Positions 9,241 through 18,300 of a stretch of 64,000 nt of DNA are shown in pieces (positions within the stretch are counted from its first letter, which is position 1; each line of letters opens with the position of its first letter). Made by a program: the position numbers and the translations under genes. This DNA comes from Halarcobacter sp. GTDB taxonomy: Bacteria > Campylobacterota > Campylobacteria > Campylobacterales > Arcobacteraceae. The stretch spans positions 62,001 through 126,000 of the forward strand of contig JAQYVX010000004.1 in the NCBI GenBank assembly GCA_030145305.1. Reading direction: 5' to 3'. A model generated the notes under the pieces. The model made no database searches and was not told where the DNA came from. It worked only from the letters and a program-made list of their open reading frames with translations.

Positions 9241-9332
9241 TAACCAACAAATACTCTAGTAGAATCGAAGAATGCTAAATATGCAGTCGTAACTGCCATA
9301 GCTGCCAATAATAGCCAAATAATTTTATACAT
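9240..9332 (-). CDS. 30-residue single-helix membrane peptide in cbb3 operon
   Basis: A small ORF below usual length cut-offs. It starts at the ATG at 9332 with AAGGAG 6 bases upstream and ends with a TAA that overlaps the next gene's ATG. The peptide starts MYKIIWLLLAAMAVT and is one hydrophobic helix with a short polar tail (FDSTRVFVG). The strong ribosome site, the 9-base gap from the DUF4006-like gene and the TAATG coupling downstream all argue that it is translated. It may be a small oxidase subunit or assembly factor of the CcoS/CydX kind. I do not recognise a named family. Confidence 0.65.
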   Translation of the reverse strand: MYKIIWLLLAAMAVTTAYLAFFDSTRVFVG

Positions 9333-9341
9333 AATTTCTCC

Positions 9342-9581
9342 TTACTTTCCCACTAGCTCATATTGCTTGTGATTCTCAGAACTATTCATTTTTAAACCAT
9401 TTAAATCTTGGTTGATTTTATAAAAATTAGTTGATTCTCTTTGTTGAACATCAATAGCAAAATAAGTTAGTCCTCCTAGAATACTTAATAAAAGTACTGT
9501 AGCAATCAACATACCTGTAATTCCATGAAGAAGAGAAAATATTCCTCTTTCATTTTCATTCATTTGAGTGTTTCCAGCCAT
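9342..9581 (-). CDS. DUF4006-like small membrane protein after ccoP
   Basis: A 79-residue protein with one membrane helix (about 20-42) preceded by NERGIFSLLHGITGML and followed by a polar tail. It matches what I remember of the DUF4006 family, small Campylobacterota proteins encoded directly after ccoP. Its ATG lies 1 base from the ccoP stop, and the ribosome site AGGAG sits inside the ccoP 3' end. It is probably an accessory subunit or assembly factor of the oxidase; no experimental function is known to me. Confidence 0.7.
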   Translation of the reverse strand: MAGNTQMNENERGIFSLLHGITGMLIATVLLLSILGGLTYFAIDVQQRESTNFYKINQDLNGLKMNSSENHKQYELVGK

Positions 9582-9582
9582 T

Positions 9583-10473
9583 TTACTCTCCTAGACTTCT
9601 AATATATGATGCTAATGCTTTTTCTTGAGTAGGGTTTAATCTACCTTTGAAACTTGGCATTGCTCCAATGCTTGCTTTTTTACCATTTGTTAAAACAGCA
9701 AGAACAAGCGCGTCATCGTATTCAACAATATTTGGTCCAACAAAAGCCATACCTTTTCCATCTGCCCCATGACAGCTAGAACATACAGCGTAAGCCGCAG
9801 GTTGTTCACCTTTAAATCCACCAGCAACATAAGCTGAAACTTCTTCAATATCAGCAGCTTCTGTTAACATCATTGGAGGCATTCCACCTGGATATGAAGT
9901 TTTAAGGTTATTAGCACCATTTTTAATAACATACTCTACAGAATCTTTTGAAATTCTTTGAGTTAAGTTTTGAGCTTTACCATTAATTCCTTCAGCATCA
10001 ACACCATGACAAGGAGCACATTGTACTAAATAAATAGATTGTCCCATTGCACTTAGAGTTTCATCCGTTGGGTTTTCCCATTTTGAAGTAAATTTTGCAT
10101 TATAATCATTTACTTCTTCATTGTACTGACCAATTTGAGAGAATCCATTTGTTGGATAACCAATAGTTAAGTACCAAAATAACCAAACTATAGTTCCAAT
10201 AAATGCAAGTCCCCATCCTGTAGGGATTTCGTTTTTATATTCACCAATTCCATCCCATTTCTCTTCAGCTAATTCACCACTAGCTGTATCATTTTTTATT
10301 TGATTAACATACTTAAGAGCAACAAATACTGTAATTGTAAGAATTGAAACAGCCCCTAGCATTGTTAAACTATTAACATAATCGTCCGTATCAAAAGCGT
10401 CACCTGCAACAAAGTAAGTTCCTGCTAGTAAAGCGACGATAAGAATAATTCCACCTATAACCATAGATTTCAT
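9583..10473 (-). CDS. ccoP: cbb3 oxidase dihaem cytochrome c subunit CcoP
   Basis: CcoP passes electrons from soluble cytochromes to the CcoNO core of the high-affinity cbb3 oxidase. The 296-residue protein has two N-terminal membrane helices (about 4-24 and 36-56), a connecting segment with EEKWDGIGEYKNEIPTGW (a CcoP hallmark), a third hydrophobic stretch (GLAFIGTIVWLFWYLTI), and two periplasmic haem c domains with CAPCH (about 152) and CSSCH (about 230). It lies between ccoQ and the DUF4006-like gene with 1-base gaps. Confidence 0.95.
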   Translation of the reverse strand: MKSMVIGGIILIVALLAGTYFVAGDAFDTDDYVNSLTMLGAVSILTITVFVALKYVNQIKNDTASGELAEEKWDGIGEYKNEIPTGWGLAFIGTIVWLFWYLTIGYPTNGFSQIGQYNEEVNDYNAKFTSKWENPTDETLSAMGQSIYLVQCAPCHGVDAEGINGKAQNLTQRISKDSVEYVIKNGANNLKTSYPGGMPPMMLTEAADIEEVSAYVAGGFKGEQPAAYAVCSSCHGADGKGMAFVGPNIVEYDDALVLAVLTNGKKASIGAMPSFKGRLNPTQEKALASYIRSLGE

Positions 10474-10474
10474 A

Positions 10475-10699
10475 TTATTTCTCCTTCTCTTTATTCTCGT
10501 TTTTATCTTTTCTATCTTCGAGGGGATCAGCTTCTACTTGGTCATCATGTACGAGAGTTGAATATTTTTCAAAATCTCTTTCACCCTTTTTATCTCTTTT
10601 GTATATAGAATAAGCATAAGAGTAAAAAATGACAAATACAGCTAACACTAAAAAAAACTTTGCATAGCCTTGAAACGTAAGTAGTGCTTCTTGATCCAT
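10475..10699 (-). CDS. ccoQ: cbb3 oxidase small subunit CcoQ
   Basis: A 74-residue protein with one membrane helix (about 13-30), the KRDKKGERDFEKY stretch typical of CcoQ on the cytoplasmic side, and a highly charged C-terminal tail. CcoQ stabilises the assembled cbb3 complex. Position between ccoO (9 bases upstream) and ccoP (1 base downstream) supports the call. Confidence 0.88.
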   Translation of the reverse strand: MDQEALLTFQGYAKFFLVLAVFVIFYSYAYSIYKRDKKGERDFEKYSTLVHDDQVEADPLEDRKDKNENKEKEK

Positions 10700-10708
10700 T
10701 TTACCCTC

Positions 10709-11392
10709 TTATTTTAAAGAATTTAAATATGCAATTAATGCAACTATTTCAGGAATTTGACCGTTTGCAACGGCGTCTTTTACAGCTTGATTTTCCATAT
10801 CAGCAGCAATTGCTTGCGCTTCTATTTTAGCTTTTGCCATAGCAGTTTCATAATCACCTAACTCTACATCAACTTTTCCATCACCATCTAAATCAACATC
10901 ATATGGAGTATTAAACACAGCTTTTACTGTATAAGCTTCACCATAAGCAGTATCTAAATCTGCAATATTTTCAAATTGATGTGGATATGCTGGCATAATT
11001 GAACCAGGAACTACAGAAGATGGATTCATCATATGATTTTCGTGCCAATCTGTTGTTCTATAATTACCAACTCTCATTAAATCTGGACCTGTTCTTTTAG
11101 ATCCCCATAAAAATGGTCTATCATATGCATACTCACCTGACAATGAATACATACCATATCTGTCAGTTTCTGACTTAAATGGTCTAATTAATTGAGAGTG
11201 ACAAGCATTACAAGAATCTTTAATGTAAACATGTCTACCTGCTAGTTCTAAAACACTATATGGTTTTGTACCAACTGTAGGTCTTGATTGTTTTGCAAAA
11301 TCTGGTATAACTTCAATGATACCTGCAAATGCAATAAATATAAATACTAATACCGCAAAGAAAAACGGTCTTTGTTCAAACCAATGAAACAT
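10709..11392 (-). CDS. ccoO: cbb3 oxidase monohaem cytochrome c subunit CcoO
   Basis: A 227-residue protein with an N-terminal membrane anchor (about 11-30) and one haem c site, CNACH at about residues 61-65, followed by the CcoO-typical SQLIRPFKSETDRYG. The axial Met lies in PGSIMPAYP. It relays electrons from CcoP to the catalytic subunit. It follows ccoN by 14 bases, with the ribosome site AAGGAGG just upstream of the ATG. Confidence 0.95.
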   Translation of the reverse strand: MFHWFEQRPFFFAVLVFIFIAFAGIIEVIPDFAKQSRPTVGTKPYSVLELAGRHVYIKDSCNACHSQLIRPFKSETDRYGMYSLSGEYAYDRPFLWGSKRTGPDLMRVGNYRTTDWHENHMMNPSSVVPGSIMPAYPHQFENIADLDTAYGEAYTVKAVFNTPYDVDLDGDGKVDVELGDYETAMAKAKIEAQAIAADMENQAVKDAVANGQIPEIVALIAYLNSLK

Positions 11393-11406
11393 AATAAACC
11401 TCCTTC

Positions 11407-12873
11407 TTACGCAGCTACTGGAGTAGCATTTACTGGTTCTTTATCAAGTACTCTACCTGCAGTTGCAGTTTTGTACATGTTGTATGAGAACATAAAGAAT
11501 CCAACTAGGTATAATAACCCACCAACAGCTCTAATCGTATAATATGGTTGTAATACAGTCACTGTATCAATGAAAGAGTAAACTAATGAACCGTATTCAT
11601 CATAAGCTCTCCACATCATACCTTGTGTAATACCTGCAATCCACATAGATGTAAAGTATAAAACAATACCAGTTGTTTGTAACCAGAATTGTGTATCCAT
11701 TAACGATTTAGAGTAAATCTCTCTACCATACATTCTAGGTGCCATATGGAATAGTGCAGCCATAATCATGAATACAACCCATCCTAAAACACCATCATGT
11801 ACGTGACCTGGAATCCAATCAGTAAAGTGAGCAATTGCATTTACAGATTTGATTGACTGAATTGGTCCTTCAATTGTTGATAACATGTAGAACGTTGAAG
11901 CTAATATCATAAACTTAATTAATGTATTAGATTGTAATTGTTGCCACTCACCTTTCATAGTTAAAAGCATATTAATAGCAGATCCCCATGATGGTAAAAT
12001 TAATACAATTGACATTACAGAACCCATTGTTTGCATCCAATCTGGAACAGTTGAATATAGAAGGTGATGTCCACCAGCCCATAAATAAACGAACATTAAT
12101 CCCCAGAAAGCTAAAATAGATAACTTATAAGAATAAACATTTTGTCCAGATTCTTTTGGTAAGAAATAATAAATCATAGCAATAATAGGTGTAGTAAATA
12201 CGAATGCAACAGCATTGTGTCCATACCACCATTGAACTAAGGCGTCATTTGTTCCTGCATACATAGATACTGAATGCATAATTGATCCATATCCTGATAC
12301 TAACGCAGTTGGAACTTCCATGTTATTAAATAAATATAACATTGCAACAGCAATGAAACATGCAATATAATACCAAATTGAAATATATAGAGTTCTTTCT
12401 CTTCTAATCCCTATCATACCAAATATTGCGATACCCCATAGTACCCACCAAACAACTACAAGTAAGTCTAAAGGCCATTCTAATTCAGCATATTCTTTTG
12501 AAGTTGTGAAACCCATAAATAAAGTTACAACTGCTAAAAGAATTGTGATGAAGTATAATAAGAAATGTAGCTTAGCTACTCCCATTAAAAATGGAGACTC
12601 TTTTAAAGATACTTTTAATACTCTTTGCCCTACATAATACCATGTAGCAAAGATACCACTTAGAGTAAAACCAAAAGCCACACCATTTGTATGTAAAGGT
12701 CTTAATCTACCGAATGTACCATATTCCCCCGCTAAGTTATTTAACTCAGGAAATGCCAATTGAAACGCAAGTACAACACCTACTGTCATACCTATGATAC
12801 CAAACAGAATTGTTGCAAATGTAAACGCTTTTGCAATTGAGTAATCATACTCGATTCGTGCACCGTTTTGCAT
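11407..12873 (-). CDS. ccoN: cbb3-type cytochrome c oxidase catalytic subunit CcoN
   Basis: The haem-copper core that reduces O2 and pumps protons, normally used at low oxygen. I place the start at 12873 (MQNGARIEYDYSIAKAF, 488 residues) because AGGAGGAG lies 6 bases upstream; the longer frame to 12927 adds 18 non-conserved residues. About 12 membrane helices are visible. Metal ligands sit where expected: RPLHTNGVAFGF (low-spin haem His), WWYGHNAVAF and GGHHLLYS (CuB His), and PGHVHDGVLGW (haem ligands). It heads a nine-gene minus-strand operon. The preceding gap holds a TCA/TCA direct repeat described separately. Confidence 0.96.
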   Translation of the reverse strand: MQNGARIEYDYSIAKAFTFATILFGIIGMTVGVVLAFQLAFPELNNLAGEYGTFGRLRPLHTNGVAFGFTLSGIFATWYYVGQRVLKVSLKESPFLMGVAKLHFLLYFITILLAVVTLFMGFTTSKEYAELEWPLDLLVVVWWVLWGIAIFGMIGIRRERTLYISIWYYIACFIAVAMLYLFNNMEVPTALVSGYGSIMHSVSMYAGTNDALVQWWYGHNAVAFVFTTPIIAMIYYFLPKESGQNVYSYKLSILAFWGLMFVYLWAGGHHLLYSTVPDWMQTMGSVMSIVLILPSWGSAINMLLTMKGEWQQLQSNTLIKFMILASTFYMLSTIEGPIQSIKSVNAIAHFTDWIPGHVHDGVLGWVVFMIMAALFHMAPRMYGREIYSKSLMDTQFWLQTTGIVLYFTSMWIAGITQGMMWRAYDEYGSLVYSFIDTVTVLQPYYTIRAVGGLLYLVGFFMFSYNMYKTATAGRVLDKEPVNATPVAA

Positions 12874-13036
12874 CAATCTCCTCCTACTAATTTTTTTACA
12901 AGTCACTTTATTGTCACTTATCACCAAAATTTTAGCTGATTGGCAATAAAATTAAGCTTAAAATGTTGATTTTTTTTTTAAGGTTTGTTTAATTTTGTAT
13001 ATTCTTTAATTATTTTACAAAATTAAACACAATCTT
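12874..13036 (-). promoter_or_regulatory. ccoN promoter region with direct-repeat operator candidate
   Basis: This 163-base gap between smpB and ccoN holds the ribosome site (just upstream of 12873) and an AT-rich promoter. A plausible -10 on the minus strand is TAAAAT (12929-12934). At 12903-12920 the plus strand carries TCACTTT-N4-TCACTT, two TCA elements 11 bases apart. This resembles the repeats at the frdC and aspA promoters, but in opposite orientation relative to transcription and probably just downstream of the start point. The exact -10 is uncertain. Confidence 0.4.
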
Positions 13037-13510
13037 CTATTTATAGCTTTTTAAAGCTTGTTCTGTTTCTCTTTTCATTGTTTTTTTCTTCAAGTCTTCT
13101 CTCTTGTCATGAAGTTTTTTACCTTCTGCTGTTGCTATTTGCATTTTTAACTTATTTTTTGAATTAAAATACATTTTTACAGGGACAATAGTAATTCCAT
13201 CTTTCATTACTTTTGTATAAAGTTTATCAATCTCTTTTCTATGCATTAGAAGTTTTCTAGCTCTTCTTTCATCAGGTCTATATGTTGAATGGGCAGTGCT
13301 TAAATGAGTTATATGCATATTTAGTACAAATAATTCATCTTTTATTACTCTTACAAAAGAGTCTTTTAAATTTACTCTTCCATCTCGCACTGCTTTTACT
13401 TCACTACCTTCTAGTACAATTCCTGTTTCAAAAGTATCTAAAATCAGGAAATCATGAAAAACTTTTTTATTTTTAAAAACTAAATTTTTCTTTACTTCTT
13501 TTTTACTCAT
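13037..13510 (-). CDS. smpB: SsrA-binding protein SmpB
   Basis: SmpB binds tmRNA and delivers it to stalled ribosomes for trans-translation. The protein is 157 residues, normal length. It has the [23 protein letters not shown] segment of the tmRNA-binding barrel and the basic C-terminal tail ([16 protein letters not shown]) that enters the decoding centre. Its ATG overlaps the ispE stop by 4 bases (ATGA), so it is translationally coupled at the end of uvrD-truB-ispE-smpB. Confidence 0.96.
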   Translation of the reverse strand: MSKKEVKKNLVFKNKKVFHDFLILDTFETGIVLEGSEVKAVRDGRVNLKDSFVRVIKDELFVLNMHITHLSTAHSTYRPDERRARKLLMHRKEIDKLYTKVMKDGITIVPVKMYFNSKNKLKMQIATAEGKKLHDKREDLKKKTMKRETEQALKSYK

Positions 13511-14268
13511 TTCTTTACCTTAAAGAATGAACTTCCGCTTCCACTAAAGTACCAATTCTGTTTTTCATATTTATTTAAATCTTTATATACGTCTTTTGCT
13601 GCTTCATATAGGTCATTAGCCCTATTTATATCCAAGATATTCAAGATTTGCTTTGAATTTAAACTTAATAGTTTTTTTTTATCTTCTTTATCTATCTCTT
13701 TATAAAACTTATTCCTAAAAACTTTGAAGATTTCACCTGTATTACATTTAATTTGAGGAGTTATAGTCTCAATATCTAAAACCTCCTCCTCATATTTCTC
13801 TACAATTTCACCTATCCCTGTTACATTTGCACTATTATATTCATATATAAAAAAAGGAACATCGGCTCCAATAGTTATTGCTAATTTAGCTAATTCGTCT
13901 TTTGATAAGTTTAAATTACAAAGTTCATTTACCATAATCATAAATGTAGCACAATTGGAGCTTCCCCCACCAAGGCCTGCAAACTCTGGAATATGCTTTT
14001 CAACTATTACACAGTTTTTTTTAAAATATTCTTCTACTTTTGGTGATTCTTCTTTTAATATCATATATGCTTTATAAATAGTATTTTTTTTAGTCTCACA
14101 GCCAAAATTACCTACTAAAGTAAATTCGTCACATACTTTTTTTTCAATTTTAATTAAGTCATATAAGGAATGAACTCTTACAAAACGAGATACCAATTCA
14201 TGATAATTTTCTCTTCGGCCTGCAATTTTTAAAAAAATATTTACTTTTGCGTAAGATTTTTTAATCAA
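13507..14268 (-). CDS. ispE: 4-diphosphocytidyl-2-C-methyl-D-erythritol kinase IspE
   Basis: IspE phosphorylates CDP-methylerythritol in the MEP isoprenoid pathway. The 253-residue GHMP kinase starts with [11 protein letters not shown] (the Lys and Asn of the substrate site), contains the ATP-binding [12 protein letters not shown] loop at about 93-104, and ends with the GSGSSFF motif. Its start overlaps the truB stop by 4 bases, and its stop overlaps smpB. No csrA lies between truB and ispE, where I recall it in Campylobacter. Confidence 0.94.
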   Translation of the reverse strand: MIKKSYAKVNIFLKIAGRRENYHELVSRFVRVHSLYDLIKIEKKVCDEFTLVGNFGCETKKNTIYKAYMILKEESPKVEEYFKKNCVIVEKHIPEFAGLGGGSSNCATFMIMVNELCNLNLSKDELAKLAITIGADVPFFIYEYNSANVTGIGEIVEKYEEEVLDIETITPQIKCNTGEIFKVFRNKFYKEIDKEDKKKLLSLNSKQILNILDINRANDLYEAAKDVYKDLNKYEKQNWYFSGSGSSFFKVKK

Positions 14269-15116
14269 TTTGTTTTAACCTTATTTAATAGATATTTTAC
14301 TGCATTTTCTTGAATTTGGATTATACTGAAAAAATCATCAAATTTTATTATATATTCACCATCTTCTTTTATACTTAAATACTCTGTTGAAATTGTTTTT
14401 CCATCATTGAAATAACTTTTATTCCCTGAGTATTCATTCTGCGGTAAATCAATATAGTCTAAAGGATTTAAATCTTTTTCATTTTCAAAATAAAATTTCC
14501 CTTCATTTAATCTATTTAAATGTGAAAGAGTTCCCTTTGCTCCAAATTTACTTAGAAGTATTTGAGCTAAAGACCTTATATATGAACCTTCACTTACACT
14601 TGCTTCGAAAGTAATGAAAGGATGTCTATAAGATATAAATTTTGTTTCATAAATAGTCATAGAAGATTTCTTCATTTCAAAATCTTCTCCTGAGCGTGCC
14701 AAATCATAAGCTCTTTTTCCATCTATTTTTTTTGCTGAAAATTTTGGAGGAGTGTAGTCATGAGTTTTGACTAAAGAAGCTATCTCTTTTTTTAATTTCT
14801 CTTCATCTAATTTAAAAGAGTCTTCTATCTTTATTATATTTTCAGTATCTAAAGATTCAGAAGTAGCTCCTAACCAAACAACTGCTTTATATCTTTTTGG
14901 AGTTTTTTCCATATAGTTAAAAAGCTTTGAATATTGTCCAAAGGCAACTATCAAACATCCGCAAGCAAAAGGGTCTAGTGTTCCACTAAATCCTGCTTTT
15001 TTATTTCTATATTTTCTTTTTATTTGATTTAAATAAGAATTAGAAGTTCTAAAAATAGGTTTATTCACTACAATTAATTTATTTAAAGCTTTTTTATCGT
15101 AAAGTTTTTTTTGCAT
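14265..15116 (-). CDS. truB: tRNA pseudouridine-55 synthase TruB
   Basis: TruB makes pseudouridine 55 in the T-loop of tRNA. The 283-residue protein has the family start LNKLIVVNKP, the catalytic GFSGTLDPFACGCL motif with the active-site Asp (about residue 47), the YDLAR segment and the SEGSYIRSLAQ motif. It lies 18 bases after uvrD and overlaps ispE by 4 bases. The C-terminal part after about residue 210 is divergent, as usual. Confidence 0.94.
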   Translation of the reverse strand: MQKKLYDKKALNKLIVVNKPIFRTSNSYLNQIKRKYRNKKAGFSGTLDPFACGCLIVAFGQYSKLFNYMEKTPKRYKAVVWLGATSESLDTENIIKIEDSFKLDEEKLKKEIASLVKTHDYTPPKFSAKKIDGKRAYDLARSGEDFEMKKSSMTIYETKFISYRHPFITFEASVSEGSYIRSLAQILLSKFGAKGTLSHLNRLNEGKFYFENEKDLNPLDYIDLPQNEYSGNKSYFNDGKTISTEYLSIKEDGEYIIKFDDFFSIIQIQENAVKYLLNKVKTN

Positions 15117-15134
15117 ATTTATTCTATTAAAAAA

Positions 15135-17189
15135 TTATATTTTTTCAACAAAACTTGAAAGAATATCTCTTATTGTTCCGCCAAAATTAATTGTTAATTT
15201 ATAATCTCTTGTCACTTTCATTGCTTTTTGAACTCTTCCCATTCCAAATATTTTATGTTTTACTAAATCACCTTTTTTGAAAGAAGAGTGCTTTTCAATA
15301 GTTAAACTTCCTTTTATAAGTCCTGATTCGCTTAAAAATCTACTTTTTAATAAAGTAGCTCTTTTACCTTTATAAAATCTTGAATGTGCAAAAGAAAGTG
15401 TCAAATTATCCATAGCTCTAGTAATAGCAACATAACCTAATCGTCTTTCTTCTTCAATATCAGAGCCATCACCAATAATTGGGAAGAAACCTTCTTCAAG
15501 ACCAATTATAAATAAATGTTTGTACTCTAAACCCTTTGAAGAGTGAATACTCATCATAGAAACAGCTTGATCAGTTAATTCTCCATTTTCAGATTCTAGG
15601 GCAATCTCATTTAAAAAATCTTCTAATGATAGATGTGGATTTTGAAGAAAATAATCTCTAATATATCCATAAAACTCATCTATATTTCCTTGTCTATCAT
15701 AACCATCAGGTGCATTATCAAAAGAAGCTCTATAATCAAAGGTTTCTTCAAAAGAGTCTAGGAATCTCATTTTTGATTCTTCTAAAGCATCTTTTAAATC
15801 CATCACCGAAGCCATAAAGACTTTTAATGTTCGTGAATTTTTCTTTCCAACAATTTTTGCTAATTCATCTGCTTCAAACTCTTCTAAAATTGAAAAAATA
15901 GATTTTTTCAATTCAAGTGATTTAGCATCTAATTTATCAATTGTTGTTTTCCCTATTCCTCTTTTTGGTTTGTTTACAATCCTTTTTAAAGAGAAATTAT
16001 CTGTTGTATTTGTAAGAATTCTAAAATAAGCAATTAAATCTTTGATTTCTGCTCTTTCGTAGAATTTCATTCCCCCTACTAATCTATAATTTATTCCTGC
16101 TCTATTAAAACCCTCTTCTAAAGAACGAGATAAGGCATTTACTCTAAAAATAACTGCAATATCTCTTGCAGATTCACCACGGGCTATTAATTTTGTAATA
16201 TCATCGATTATTTTTCTAGTCTCTTCATTTTCATCATGAGATTCATAAACTTTAATACTATCACCTTTGGCTCTAGTTCCTATTAAGTTTTTTCCTAATC
16301 TATCACGGTTGTGCTCTATTAATTGGTTTGCGTGTTCTAATATTGTATCTGTTGATCTATAATTTTTTTCTAGTTTTACAACTTTTGTATTTTCAAAATG
16401 TTCTGTAAAATTTAAAATATTTTTTATTGTAGCCCCACGCCAACCATAAATAGATTGATCATCATCACCAACAACACAAAGGTTATTATGCGTGCAACAA
16501 AGTTTTTTTAATAGTTTGTATTGTAATTCATTTGTATCTTGATACTCATCTACCATCAAGTATTGATATTTTTGACTTGTTTCTTTTGCTAATTCTTCAT
16601 TTTTTTCTAAAATTAAATAAGGCAATAATAGTAGATCATCAAAATCCACGAGATTGTTTTTTAATAAATATGCTTCATATTTTTCATATACTTCTGCAAT
16701 TTGTTTATAAAGTTTTAATTGTGCTGCTTGCGCTGCTTCTTTTGGACTTAATAGTGTATTTTTATATTTAGAAATTTCATTTACTAAAAGTGCTGTTGTA
16801 GTCTCTTTATCAATAGACTTTAATATTCTTTTTTTATCATCATTATCAATAATAATAAATGAATTTTTTCTTCCTAATTCAGTCATATGAAACTTTAAAA
16901 AAAGTAAACCAAATTTGTGAAAAGTACATAAAAGTGGAGGAGTATGAATAGAAGATGGGTCAATCATCGAAAAAGCTCTTTCTCTCATTTCAGAAGCTGC
17001 TTTATTTGTAAAAGTTAAAGTTAGTATTGAGCTTGGATCTATACCTATTGATATTAAATATGCAAGTCTTGTAGTAATAGTTTTAGTTTTTCCTGAACCA
17101 GCACCAGCTAAAATTAATAATGAACCATCAATATGCTTTGCAGCATCTTGTTGCGATTCATTCAACGATAATAAGATTTTTTCCGACAT
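15135..17189 (-). CDS. uvrD: UvrD/PcrA-type superfamily 1 DNA helicase
   Basis: A 684-residue 3'-5' DNA helicase for nucleotide-excision and mismatch-related repair. Motifs in order: Walker A AGAGSGKT (28-35), Ia TFTNKAA, Walker B VDEYQDTN, III GDDDQSIYGWRGA, IV KNYRST, V SIHSSKGLEY, VI YVAITRAM. Length and motif set fit UvrD/PcrA rather than Rep or AddA, although these are close relatives. A C-terminal KKGDLVKHKIFGMGRV segment matches the PcrA/UvrD C-terminal domain. It is first in the uvrD-truB-ispE-smpB run. Confidence 0.92.
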   Translation of the reverse strand: MSEKILLSLNESQQDAAKHIDGSLLILAGAGSGKTKTITTRLAYLISIGIDPSSILTLTFTNKAASEMRERAFSMIDPSSIHTPPLLCTFHKFGLLFLKFHMTELGRKNSFIIIDNDDKKRILKSIDKETTTALLVNEISKYKNTLLSPKEAAQAAQLKLYKQIAEVYEKYEAYLLKNNLVDFDDLLLLPYLILEKNEELAKETSQKYQYLMVDEYQDTNELQYKLLKKLCCTHNNLCVVGDDDQSIYGWRGATIKNILNFTEHFENTKVVKLEKNYRSTDTILEHANQLIEHNRDRLGKNLIGTRAKGDSIKVYESHDENEETRKIIDDITKLIARGESARDIAVIFRVNALSRSLEEGFNRAGINYRLVGGMKFYERAEIKDLIAYFRILTNTTDNFSLKRIVNKPKRGIGKTTIDKLDAKSLELKKSIFSILEEFEADELAKIVGKKNSRTLKVFMASVMDLKDALEESKMRFLDSFEETFDYRASFDNAPDGYDRQGNIDEFYGYIRDYFLQNPHLSLEDFLNEIALESENGELTDQAVSMMSIHSSKGLEYKHLFIIGLEEGFFPIIGDGSDIEEERRLGYVAITRAMDNLTLSFAHSRFYKGKRATLLKSRFLSESGLIKGSLTIEKHSSFKKGDLVKHKIFGMGRVQKAMKVTRDYKLTINFGGTIRDILSSFVEKI

Positions 17190-17306
17190 TCTTCTCTCCC
17201 ATAAATATAAATTATAACATAATTTCTATTAATTTATAAGTCTTCTTAATAATTCTATTTATAAATAAATGTTATTATTATCATTAGATTTTATAAAAGG
17301 CGCTTA

Positions 17307-18203
17307 ATGTTAACAGATTTCGCAAAGTTAGAAACGTTCTTAACAGTTGTAAGAGAAAAGTCATTTTCAAAAGCTTCTGCTAAACTAGGTATTTCACAAC
17401 CTGCAGTTACTCAGCAAATGAAGTATATAGAAGAGTATTTAGATGTACAAGTAGTGGATAGAAAGAAAAATGGTATTAGACTTACTAAAGAAGGTCAAAT
17501 GTTATTTACAATTGCACAAAAGATAGAAAGATGTGTAAATAGTGCAGAAAAAGAATTATTAAAAATAATGAATAAAGATGTTACTTTTATTTTTGGTGCT
17601 TCTTTTATTATTGGTAATTATATTCTTCCTAGATTTTTAAATAAATTGAAAGAAAATATACATAATGACGTCTCTATTAATGTATCAGTTTCCCATAAAG
17701 CAATTGAAGATTTATTAGATAAAAAGATTGACATTGCTCTTGTTGAGAATTATATTTCTGATGAGAATATAATTTATAGAGAGTGGATGGAAGATGAAAT
17801 TGTAATTTTCTCAAATCAAGTACTTCCAGCAAAAGCTAAAGCTGATGATTTAACATCATATAAATGGGTATGTAGAAATCCTGATTCTCATACTAGGCAT
17901 ATATTTAAAGAGTCTTTAGATAAAGCGAATTATCCTGATTGTGATACTTTTGATGTTACTTCGGAAGTTACAAGTGCTACAACTATTGTTCAAACAGTTT
18001 TACATTCAGATAAAGATGAAACGCCAACTGTTTCAGTCGTATCAAGAAATGCTATTGAATCTTTATTAAAAGCAGGAGCATTGTACGAATCGAGAATTGG
18101 AAATCAAAAAATGACTAGAAAACTATATATTGCATATAGAAAAGATAGAAAGCACGATGCATTTATTGAAAATGTAGTTGATTATCTTTTAAAAATTAAA
18201 TAG
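17307..18203 (+). CDS. LysR-family transcriptional regulator
   Basis: A 298-residue LysR-type regulator. The N-terminal winged helix-turn-helix (residues 5-62, with FSKASAKLGISQPAVTQQMKYIE) binds DNA; residues 90-298 form the effector-binding domain. The effector is unknown. It is divergent from uvrD and codirectional with the GNAT/hydrolase gene 97 bases downstream. That gap holds a palindrome of LysR-box type, so the downstream gene is its likely target. LysR regulators more often control divergent genes, but uvrD is an unlikely target. Confidence 0.9.
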   Translation: MLTDFAKLETFLTVVREKSFSKASAKLGISQPAVTQQMKYIEEYLDVQVVDRKKNGIRLTKEGQMLFTIAQKIERCVNSAEKELLKIMNKDVTFIFGASFIIGNYILPRFLNKLKENIHNDVSINVSVSHKAIEDLLDKKIDIALVENYISDENIIYREWMEDEIVIFSNQVLPAKAKADDLTSYKWVCRNPDSHTRHIFKESLDKANYPDCDTFDVTSEVTSATTIVQTVLHSDKDETPTVSVVSRNAIESLLKAGALYESRIGNQKMTRKLYIAYRKDRKHDAFIENVVDYLLKIK

Positions 18204-18220
18204 TCATAAAAATAAAATTA

Positions 18221-18275
18221 TTATTAGGGTAATTCCTAATAATTATTCAATAAATCTTACTTATATAGTATAATA
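18221..18275 (+). promoter_or_regulatory. Palindromic operator candidate plus promoter of GNAT/hydrolase gene
   Basis: A perfect 9-bp inverted repeat, ATTATTAGG (18221-18229) and CCTAATAAT (18236-18244), spaced by 6 bases, contains a T-N11-A LysR-type box. It is followed by a TATAAT -10 box at 18270-18275. From the predicted start near 18282 the palindrome spans about -61 to -38, the usual site for LysR regulators. It could also be a weak lysR terminator, but there is no T-run after it. Confidence 0.55.
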
Positions 18276-18300
18276 TAGCCACTTATTTAAAAGGCTATAA

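Noticed and set aside
12874-12927. Longer ccoN start at 12927
   Set aside because: AGGAGGAG sits right before the ATG at 12873, and the extra 18 residues do not look like CcoN.
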